DNA of 13,521 nucleotides. It comes from JAYENK01 sp034722035. GTDB taxonomy: Bacteria; Patescibacteriota; Patescibacteriia; Patescibacteriales; UBA12075. The stretch lies in assembly GCA_034722035.1 (NCBI GenBank), contig JAYENK010000030.1, forward strand, positions 1 to 13,521, written 5' to 3'. Shown here piece by piece: positions 7,870 through 13,521 of the stretch; position 1 is the stretch's first letter; each line of letters opens with the position of its first letter. The position numbers were made by a program, and so were the translations under genes. A model generated the notes under the pieces. It had not been told where the DNA came from. It ran no database searches and saw nothing but the letters and a program-made list of their open reading frames with translations.

Positions 7870-7944
7870 AAAATTAATAATAAATATAATTTCATAATAT
7901 GGCTTTACGTAAAATGTCTAATGCTCAATTAAATTTGAAGAGTA

Positions 7945-9504
7945 ATGATAATAAGAAAAATGAAAGAGAAAATAGAAAAAGTTAAAACAAAAAAACTGCG
8001 CAGTACTCATGCGGAAGAGTTTTTGGCGCGGGTTGCTCAATCTGAGCAAAAAAAGGGTTTATTAAATACAATCGATAGAGTCGAGAATATTACAGAAGAA
8101 GAAAAACAAGAGGCTATGATTGATTTAAAAGATAAAAATAGAGAACTTAGCACTGAAAAAAAATTAAATACAGAAAAAAATGAAAAAATAAACAATATTA
8201 AAAATAAAATCAAAGAATTAAAATCCGCAATTGACAATTTAAAAAAACAAAAAACCACCGTAAAGATGCATCGCCATGCGCCTAAAAAAACACAAAAATT
8301 AAAATTTCCAGAAGGATTTTTGTGGGGTACGGCGTCAAGTTCATACCAAATTGAAGGCGGAATTGTAAATAATTGGAGCAAGTGGGAAAAATCCGATAAG
8401 CGAAAAAAAGAAATAGAAAAGCAAGGAGAAGAATTAAACGACTTTATCTGTGGTAACGCTTGTGATTCTTATAACCGCTATGATGAAGATTTTAAGTTGG
8501 CCAAAAAAATGCACAACAATTGCATCCGCCTGGGGATTGAATGGGCTCGGATTCAACCACGCCAAGACACTTGGAATGTCTATGCGATCAAACATTACCG
8601 AAAAATGCTTGAAACTGCCAAGAAAAAAGGCCTGACAACTTTTGTCACACTTTGGCATTGGACAGAGCCTAGCTGGTTTACCAAACTTGAATCCTGGGAA
8701 AAGAAAAAAAACATAAAATATTTCCTAAATTTCGTAGATCTCGTTATTAAAGAAATGGGGGCTAACATTGATTATTGGGTCATCCTTAATGAACCGATTA
8801 TGAAAATCTTTGGCGGTTACTTGCGCGCCTATCACCCGCCGCAAAAACGCAGTTTAATCTTGGCCAATAAAGTTTTTAACAATCTGGCAATTGCCCACAA
8901 AGAAAGCTACAAAATGATTCATGAATATTTTGATGAAGCACAAGTCGGTTGTGCCAACATGCTGAACTACTTTGAACCGGCTGACAAATGGAATCCGCTG
9001 GAACAAGCGATTTCCAAAACAGCCGGCTGGTACTGGAATAAACGTTTTTTAAACAGCATAAAAAAATACCAAGATTATGTTGGCATAAATTATTATTTTC
9101 ATGACCGAATCGCCTGGTATCCGCCTTTTCGTGCGAACAAAAATGAGTGGGTCAATGATAATGGCTGGGAAATATACCCGAAGGGAATGTATCACGTACT
9201 CAAATTGGCAAGTCAATATAATAAGCCGATCTTTATTACCGAAAATGGCCTGTCAGACAAAAAAGATAAAAATAGAATTAAATTTATCAAAGAACATCTA
9301 CGCTATGTCCACCGAGCGGTTGAAGAAGGAGTTGATGTCCAGGGATATATGCACTGGTCCCTGCTCGACAATTTTGAATGGTCCTACGGCTGGAAACTAA
9401 AATTCGGCCTGCACGAGGTGAATCGGAAAACTTTTAAACGAAGCGCTCGGCCAAGTGCGGAGGAATACGGAAAAATTTGTAAGAACAATGAAATAGAATT
9501 GTAA
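7945..9504 (+). CDS. Glycoside hydrolase family 1 protein (beta-glucosidase-like) with N-terminal coiled coil
   Basis: The protein has 519 residues. Residues 1-115 are Lys/Glu-rich and probably coiled coil. Residues 120-505 are a GH1 TIM barrel, a retaining beta-glycosidase. It has the N-terminal signature FPEGFLWGTASSSYQIEGG (121-139), LGIEWARIQP (196-205), TLWHWTEPSWF (235-245), the acid/base Glu in ILNEP (E283), the nucleophile in ITENG (E433), and WSLLDNFEWSYGW (471-483). Both catalytic residues are present, so it should be active. They are 150 residues apart, against about 185 in typical members, so internal loops are shortened. There is no signal peptide, so it is probably cytoplasmic. 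ATG 7945 has a purine stretch GAAGAG only 2 nt upstream; ATG 7960 is an alternative. It starts a three-gene cluster and its stop lies 4 nt before the transporter. The substrate is unknown; beta-glucosides or beta-galactosides are usual. Confidence 0.92.
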   Translation: MIIRKMKEKIEKVKTKKLRSTHAEEFLARVAQSEQKKGLLNTIDRVENITEEEKQEAMIDLKDKNRELSTEKKLNTEKNEKINNIKNKIKELKSAIDNLKKQKTTVKMHRHAPKKTQKLKFPEGFLWGTASSSYQIEGGIVNNWSKWEKSDKRKKEIEKQGEELNDFICGNACDSYNRYDEDFKLAKKMHNNCIRLGIEWARIQPRQDTWNVYAIKHYRKMLETAKKKGLTTFVTLWHWTEPSWFTKLESWEKKKNIKYFLNFVDLVIKEMGANIDYWVILNEPIMKIFGGYLRAYHPPQKRSLILANKVFNNLAIAHKESYKMIHEYFDEAQVGCANMLNYFEPADKWNPLEQAISKTAGWYWNKRFLNSIKKYQDYVGINYYFHDRIAWYPPFRANKNEWVNDNGWEIYPKGMYHVLKLASQYNKPIFITENGLSDKKDKNRIKFIKEHLRYVHRAVEEGVDVQGYMHWSLLDNFEWSYGWKLKFGLHEVNRKTFKRSARPSAEEYGKICKNNEIEL

Positions 9505-9508
9505 TATT

Positions 9509-10474
9509 ATGTGGTTAGCAATTGCAATAACATCTTATTTTATAAACGCCGGTGTCTATGTTGCTGACAAATTTTTATTATCCAAAAGACTTCATTCCTC
9601 AATCGTCTATGCTTTTTATGTGGGGATCTGGAGTATTTTTAATTTTGTTATATTAATTTTTGATCCTTGGTTACCAAACTTTCAAGAATTAAGCATTGAC
9701 CTTTTGGCTGGCGGCCTTTTTCTTTTAACTCTGGTCTTTTGGTATAAAGCCCTGCATCAATCAGAGGCCACTCGAGTTGCACCGATTGTCGGCGCGCTTA
9801 TTCCAATTTTTAGTTTTATTCTTTCTTACGTCTTTCTCGACGCAACTTTTTCCGAGCGCCAGTTTCTGGCTTTTTTAGTGCTGATAATCGGCGGAGTTTT
9901 GATTTCGGTTAGACAAACTCGCTTTTATTATCTCAAAGAGACAAGCGAGCGTTTCCGTGAAGTATTTGGTAATTTATTTGGCCAAGTTCATGTGCGCTAT
10001 CATCCAACCCGGCGCTTGATTTTTAATTCCATCTGGAGTGCTTTATTTTTTGCTTCTTATTATGTTTTGATTAAATATATTTATTCTGCTCAACCATTCA
10101 TTGGCGCTTTTGTCTGGAGCCGGATGGGCTCTTTTATTGGCGTTTTGTTGATTCTTTTGGTACCGGATTGGCGACGCCTGATCAACAAACACAAACAACA
10201 TGCCAAACAACCAAAAAATCTAGCCTTTTTCTTGTCCGTGCGCCTCTTGGCAGCAGTCGCTTTTATTATGCTTAACTGGGCAATCAGCTTAGGCAATGTT
10301 GCGATGATTAATTCACTTCAAGGAGTGCAGTATATTTTTTTATTAATAATTATTATATTTTTATCTCATCGCTTTCCCAAAATCTTAAAAGAAAATCTTT
10401 GGAGCGGCATCTTGTTTCAAAAAATAATCGGAACAATCTTAATTGTATTAGGACTTTACATGCTTATAACTTAA
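9509..10474 (+). CDS. EamA/DMT-superfamily membrane transporter
   Basis: The protein has 321 residues and is almost entirely hydrophobic, with about 9-10 membrane helices in two similar halves joined by a basic loop (about 130-170). Blocks such as FWYKALHQSEATRVAPIVGALIP (written here in part) and AFIMLNWAISLGNVAMINSLQG match the EamA repeat, where the helix after a short-chain pair lines the substrate path. The family exports or imports small metabolites and nucleotide sugars. Substrate cannot be predicted. The gene starts 4 nt after the GH1 stop and ends 11 nt before the ligase-like gene, without its own promoter or Shine-Dalgarno sequence, so translation is probably coupled. Confidence 0.85.
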   Translation: MWLAIAITSYFINAGVYVADKFLLSKRLHSSIVYAFYVGIWSIFNFVILIFDPWLPNFQELSIDLLAGGLFLLTLVFWYKALHQSEATRVAPIVGALIPIFSFILSYVFLDATFSERQFLAFLVLIIGGVLISVRQTRFYYLKETSERFREVFGNLFGQVHVRYHPTRRLIFNSIWSALFFASYYVLIKYIYSAQPFIGAFVWSRMGSFIGVLLILLVPDWRRLINKHKQHAKQPKNLAFFLSVRLLAAVAFIMLNWAISLGNVAMINSLQGVQYIFLLIIIIFLSHRFPKILKENLWSGILFQKIIGTILIVLGLYMLIT

Positions 10475-10485
10475 TAGAAAATTAA

Positions 10486-11976
10486 ATGCTCTATATTATT
10501 TTTATATTTAGTTTAATATACGCTGCGCTTGCTTGGCGACGACTTGACTGGGCAATCATGGCAATGATTATCGGTCTGCCTTTATATCAGATCCGTTTTA
10601 GTTTTACCAATATTCCGTTTACAGTCCTAGAATTAATGATCCTAATCGCTTTCACAGTCTGGGCTATAAAAAATCATCAAAAAATATTTAAAAATTTTAA
10701 ATTATCCGCCCGAGGCGGACCAGCCTTGGGCTGGAAAATTAAAATCCGTTATCCTTTTGACACCGAAATTTTCCTCCTTTTAATAATCTCCTGGATCGCA
10801 ATCGCCATTGCCGGCTTTTCCGACTCTGCTCTCGGCATCTGGAAAGCATATTTCTTTGAACCGATTTTAGTTTATATCTTAATCGTAAATGTTTTTAATA
10901 AACACAGCGTCAATAAATTAATCTGGTCTTTAACGATATTGTCTTTTGGGGTTTCTCTGTCCGCTATTTTACAGCGTATCGGATTTTTGGCTTCACCAGA
11001 AAATTTTTGGCCCCGCGTTACTGGTCCTTTTACTTATCCCAACGCACTCGGCCTTTTACTCTCACCGCTGGTTTTAATAATGACCGCTTGGTTCATGCAA
11101 ACAATATCAATAAATAAAAATTTAAAATTTAAAATTTTAAATTTTAAATTTTTATTTATAACTACTGTAATCCTAATGTCCGTCTCAGCCATTGCTCTCG
11201 CCCAGAACGAAGGAGCCGCTTTCGGTGTTATTGTTGCGATGATTATTGTCGGATTTCTATTGCGCGTACAAAAAAAACCAAATTTAAAATGGCTCCCGAT
11301 TAGTTTAATTGTATTTGTTCTCGGTGGAGCTTTATTTAGTTCAATTTTTTTCTTGCAGATAGTGCCGGAATACAAATATTTCAATTTTGACAAAAAAATA
11401 TTTAATTACATAACGGATAAGGCTATGCTCAAAGATATTTCCGGTGAAATCCGCAAACAACAGTGGCGCGAAACCTGGCAAGTTCTTACTGCGAGTCCGA
11501 AAAATTTTATTTTTGGTCTTGGCTTATCCAATTATCAAAAAACAATTAAACCGATCCACCAAGAAGGAATATTTTTCAATTTTGAACGTGACAAAAAATT
11601 TAGAACAAAAATTGTCTGGTTTAACGAAGAATATAAGGCCAAACACTGGCAACCAGTTGAAATCTATATGTACCCGCATAATTTTTTTCTAAATTTTTGG
11701 GTTGAGCTTGGGCTTTTGGGAGCGCTTTTATTTGTTTGGATAATTATAAAACCTTTAGCTGTTAGCTTTAAGCTTTTAGACAAAAGCAGAGAAAACAGAC
11801 ACTTGATTTTAGGAGTAATCGGCGCGGTAATAGTAATAGTTGTGCATGGAATTGTTGATGTGCCTTATTTTAAAAATGATATTTCGGTTTTATTTTGGGT
11901 GATTGTTGGAATTTTAGGAATTTTTCAACTTGAAAATAAAAGTAAAAATGTGTTAAGATTTAATAATGAAAAATAG
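10486..11976 (+). CDS. O-antigen ligase / Wzy-polymerase-like membrane protein
   Basis: The protein has 496 residues with about 10-12 membrane helices. A long outside loop (about 300-395) precedes the conserved PHNFFLNFWVELGLLG (397-412), the Wzy_C/O-antigen ligase signature. RVTGPFTYPNALG (about 178-190) and WRETWQVL plus GLGLSNY (about 326-350) are also family features. Such enzymes join lipid-linked glycans to acceptors or polymerise them at the outer face of the membrane; which one is unclear. Two extra low-complexity segments interrupt the protein: SARGGPALGWK (about 74-84), encoded by two hairpins, and NKNLKFKILNFKFLF (about 209-225), encoded by a perfect palindrome. Both keep the frame and lie between membrane segments. 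The stop is 12 nt before tRNA-Ser. The gene ends the GH1 cluster. Confidence 0.87.
   Translation: MLYIIFIFSLIYAALAWRRLDWAIMAMIIGLPLYQIRFSFTNIPFTVLELMILIAFTVWAIKNHQKIFKNFKLSARGGPALGWKIKIRYPFDTEIFLLLIISWIAIAIAGFSDSALGIWKAYFFEPILVYILIVNVFNKHSVNKLIWSLTILSFGVSLSAILQRIGFLASPENFWPRVTGPFTYPNALGLLLSPLVLIMTAWFMQTISINKNLKFKILNFKFLFITTVILMSVSAIALAQNEGAAFGVIVAMIIVGFLLRVQKKPNLKWLPISLIVFVLGGALFSSIFFLQIVPEYKYFNFDKKIFNYITDKAMLKDISGEIRKQQWRETWQVLTASPKNFIFGLGLSNYQKTIKPIHQEGIFFNFERDKKFRTKIVWFNEEYKAKHWQPVEIYMYPHNFFLNFWVELGLLGALLFVWIIIKPLAVSFKLLDKSRENRHLILGVIGAVIVIVVHGIVDVPYFKNDISVLFWVIVGILGIFQLENKSKNVLRFNNEK
10705..10734. repeat. Two back-to-back hairpins inside the ligase-like gene
   Basis: TCCGCC-cga-GGCGGA (10705-10719) is followed without a gap by CCAGCC-ttg-GGCTGG (10720-10734). 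Each has a 6-bp perfect stem and 3-nt loop. The 30-bp block is GC-rich in very AT-rich surroundings (AAATATTTAAAAATTTTAAATT before, AAAATTAAAAT after, quoted in part), suggesting an inserted element. 30 nt keeps the frame. Confidence 0.85.
11110..11159. repeat. 50-bp perfect palindrome inside the ligase-like gene
   Basis: Positions 11110-11134 are the exact reverse complement of 11135-11159, with no loop. The sequence is entirely A and T, made of AAATTT/TTTTAAA units. It encodes a Lys/Phe/Asn-rich stretch containing LNFKF, the same peptide seen at the trmD repeat (LNFKF, residues 74-78). Confidence 0.9.
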
Positions 11977-11988
11977 TGAAATAAATAT

Positions 11989-12079
11989 GGAGAGGTGGCT
12001 CGAGTGGTTGAAGGCGTTGCTCTCGAAAAGCAATGTGAGTGCAAGCTCACCGAGGGTTCGAATCCCTCTCTCTCCGCCA
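11989..12079 (+). tRNA. tRNA-Ser (CGA)
   Basis: A type-II cloverleaf with acceptor GGAGAGG/TCTCTCC (one G-T), anticodon loop CTCGAAA (CGA) in a TTGCT/AGCAA stem, a long variable arm GTGAG-tgcaa-CTCAC, T arm GAGGG-TTCGAAT-CCCTC, discriminator G and encoded CCA. The 91-nt gene is intact and follows the ligase-like gene by 12 nt. The minus-strand recombinase frame ends within its 3' part. Confidence 0.97.
12047..12079. other. Probable attachment site end (att) at the tRNA-Ser 3' part
   Basis: The recombinase frame crosses into the last 33 bp of tRNA-Ser, covering part of the variable arm, the T arm and the acceptor 3' strand. Integrases next to a tRNA commonly use its 3' end and restore it on insertion. 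The exact core cannot be set because the other end is outside the window. Confidence 0.4.
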
Positions 12080-13521
12080 ATTTTCACTTTTGCCCGAAAC
12101 GGCAGAATGTGGAGTGTCGCAAAGCGACACAGAGTGCCAAGAACGCGCTACGCGCCAAGGTTTTTTCAAGTCCACGGCGAGCGTGCGCTCGGCGATGTGG
12201 AAGTTCGAACCAATCTTTTTGAGAAAATCCCGAATCCCTTCGGGATTTTCTTGTAAAGCGATTTTTTCGGCTTGGTTGGTGGCTTTTAGGAAATTGATCA
12301 AAGGTTCGAACCGACTATCGCTCTTTTGCTTTGAAGCGGTGATTTTCTCCGAAATGTCGATTTTTTGATTAAGCAGTTTTGTCTTTTTTGCAACATACTC
12401 ATTTTGCGATAAGGCTCCCGAAAGTTGCAAATCAAGCAAACTATCCAATTTTTTCTCAATCTCAACTAACTTATTACGTAGCTTCAATGCAAAAGAGCTT
12501 TCCGCTTGTCTCTCTTGTGTGCGTTCCTTTTCTAGTTCCTTAACGCACGCTTCTACCCAAGCGGAAGACAAAGAAACATTTTTGATTTCCTCTTGAATTT
12601 GAGAAGTGATGATTTCTTCCCTTGTATATTTCTGCGAACAAGGATTTTTCCGTTTGGTACATCTCAAATAGTTATGACCTTTTTGTGTTTCAGTAGTGAT
12701 AAAGCAACCGCACTCTCCACAATAGAAAAATCCGCGATACACATACGGTTTCAATGTTCGCCCCTTTGGTTTCGATTTTCTCTTCATCACTTCGGCAACT
12801 GAATCAAAAAGTTTCTTTGTGATAATCGGTTTGTGCTTTCCGTCATGAAATTCACCGTTGTATCTGATAACACCATAGTAAATCGGATTTTTGAGCAGAT
12901 ACTGATAATTTGAAACGGAAAGCATTTTTCCTCTCTTTCCCACCAAGCCGACTAGGTTGATTTTCTTTCGGATTTCAGACAGAGGGTATTCGCCAGTAGC
13001 GTAGAGTTCAAAAGCCTTGCGGATATACTTTGCTTTCTCCTTATCTACCACAATACATCGCTTTTCTTTATCATTTATATATCCAAGTGGAGCATAAGCA
13101 GGCCATATACCATTACGGAGCTTCTGGCGAATACCCCTCCTTATATTTTCCGAAAGATTATCAACATAGTATTTCGATTGTCCAAAAGCGATATTGAGCA
13201 TGAACTTTCCTTGTGGAGTGGAATCAAACCAAAAAGTTGGGAATTTTAGCGTGGATATTTTACCAGTATCTATGAGATAGATTATCTTTCCACCATCTAT
13301 ACTATTTCTCGCCAATCTATCAGGGTGCCACGCTACAATTCCTTCCGCTTCTCCTTCCTCTATGCGAGCGATCATAGCATTGAAAATATCTCTGCCCGGC
13401 TCTTTGGCTGTCTTGCTCTCCACAAATTCACGAACAATATTCAGTCCCTCTTTCTTCGCATACTCTTGCAACTCAAAGAGCTGGGCTTCAATAGATAAAA
13501 CCTGTCGCCCTGGCTCATCTG
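12047..13521 (-). CDS. Large serine recombinase (site-specific integrase), N-terminus cut by window edge
   Basis: The frame is open from the right edge; about 490 residues are visible, starting DEPGRQVLSIEAQL. The first 10-20 residues, with the catalytic serine, lie outside. A TTG at 13471 is not the start, since conserved sequence continues upstream. Visible parts are the end of the resolvase domain (AWHPDRLARN), the recombinase domain (LSENIRRGIRQKLRNG; YQYLLKNPIYYGVIRY), a zinc ribbon (FYCGECGCF with LRCTKRKNPC) and a C-terminal coiled coil typical of large serine integrases that control direction of recombination. The final residues, WRRERDSNPR, are translated from the opposite strand of tRNA-Ser, so the TGA at 12049-12047 is inside the tRNA gene. 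The true protein may end so, or the frame may have been extended by integration. It marks an element extending to the right. Confidence 0.93.
   Translation of the reverse strand, partial: DEPGRQVLSIEAQLFELQEYAKKEGLNIVREFVESKTAKEPGRDIFNAMIARIEEGEAEGIVAWHPDRLARNSIDGGKIIYLIDTGKISTLKFPTFWFDSTPQGKFMLNIAFGQSKYYVDNLSENIRRGIRQKLRNGIWPAYAPLGYINDKEKRCIVVDKEKAKYIRKAFELYATGEYPLSEIRKKINLVGLVGKRGKMLSVSNYQYLLKNPIYYGVIRYNGEFHDGKHKPIITKKLFDSVAEVMKRKSKPKGRTLKPYVYRGFFYCGECGCFITTETQKGHNYLRCTKRKNPCSQKYTREEIITSQIQEEIKNVSLSSAWVEACVKELEKERTQERQAESSFALKLRNKLVEIEKKLDSLLDLQLSGALSQNEYVAKKTKLLNQKIDISEKITASKQKSDSRFEPLINFLKATNQAEKIALQENPEGIRDFLKKIGSNFHIAERTLAVDLKKPWRVARSWHSVSLCDTPHSAVSGKSENWRRERDSNPR
12114..12191. repeat. 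Three GC-rich hairpins near the recombinase 3' end
   Basis: GTGTCGC-aaa-GCGACAC (12114-12130) has a perfect 7-bp stem. GCGC-tac-GCGC (12145-12155) and CGAGCG-tg-CGCTCG (12178-12191) follow. All lie between the tRNA-Ser 3' end and the conserved part of the recombinase gene. Confidence 0.7.
12223..12250. repeat. Perfect 12-bp hairpin within the recombinase gene
   Basis: GAAAATCCCGAA (12223-12234) and TTCGGGATTTTC (12239-12250) pair fully around a 4-nt loop. It encodes ENPEGIRDFLK in the recombinase. There is no T run, so it is not a standard terminator. Confidence 0.75.

Larger units (their letters stand above)
7278..7944. other. AT-rich divergent intergenic region (rRNA leader and GH1 upstream region)
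   Basis: I see no convincing gene here. For the minus-strand rRNA leader there is a promoter at 7603-7631 and another TTGACA at 7431-7426 whose -10 partner is poor. Hairpins in the leader include ACTTGG/CCAAGT (7284-7303), TTTCGC-gaa-GCGAAA (7473-7487), and a bulged 9-bp stem (7504-7529) with a T run shortly after it on the minus strand, which could attenuate transcription. From 7640 to 7860 the DNA is almost entirely A and T. The plus-strand promoter for the sugar gene cluster is at 7861-7869. Confidence 0.6.

Noticed and set aside
12223..12250. Hairpin as a terminator for the recombinase
   Set aside because: It lies inside conserved coding sequence and has no T run on either strand directly after the stem.
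11966..12368. Three overlapping plus-strand frames across tRNA-Ser and the recombinase 3' end
   Set aside because: They are translations of the tRNA and the antisense of the recombinase gene.
13471..13471. TTG at 13471 as the recombinase start
   Set aside because: Conserved serine recombinase sequence (DEPGRQVLSIEAQLFE) continues in frame up to the window edge, so the start is outside.

Overview
The window is AT-rich DNA that looks like a member of the Candidate Phyla Radiation (Patescibacteria), possibly a Parcubacteria-type lineage. The evidence for this is the 16S rRNA, which has changes at the usual universal primer sites (C526A, U921A and A1396U in E. coli numbering, placed by eye). Supporting signs are a 16S gene not followed by 23S, mixed CCA encoding in tRNAs, few Shine-Dalgarno sequences, and small palindromic repeats inside genes. 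TGA is not used as a sense codon in any gene read here. The phylum-level call is inference; no search was run.

Layout, left to right. (1) 1-270: the 5' part of a transposase on the minus strand, running off the left edge. (2) 370-2013: a DUF4143-type AAA ATPase with its own strong promoter, then a start-less open stretch that may be a gene remnant, then a terminator. (3) 2077-3171: a DUF4349-like membrane-anchored coiled-coil protein, ending at a bidirectional terminator. (4) 3232-4952, minus strand: the translation cluster rpsP - KH protein - trmD, lacking rimM, with separate promoters before rpsP and the KH gene and a hairpin terminator before trmD. (5) 4954-5526, minus strand: five tRNAs (Gly-TCC, Pro-TGG, Phe-GAA, initiator Met-CAT, Ile-GAT). 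(6) 5793-7277, minus strand: 16S rRNA, followed by a terminator-like hairpin before tRNA-Ile. (7) 7278-7944: AT-rich divergent regulatory region. (8) 7945-11976, plus strand: a tight cluster of a glycoside hydrolase family 1 protein with a coiled-coil N-terminal extension, an EamA/DMT-type transporter and an O-antigen ligase/polymerase-like membrane protein, probably one transcript for cell-surface sugar metabolism. (9) 11989-13521: tRNA-Ser(CGA), into whose 3' half the reading frame of a large serine recombinase (minus strand, cut by the right edge) runs. This looks like one end of an integrated element that continues to the right.

Regions 3-6 are housekeeping: ribosomal RNA, tRNAs, ribosomal protein S16, tRNA m1G37 methylation and an RNA-binding KH protein. 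The two ends carry mobile DNA (transposase, serine recombinase). The most unusual structure is a set of short palindromic or tandem repeats. Some lie between RNA genes. Others sit in frame inside trmD (a 7-bp tandem repeat) and the ligase gene (two back-to-back hairpins and a 50-bp perfect palindrome), adding low-complexity peptides. I see no CRISPR array and no clearly new defence system.
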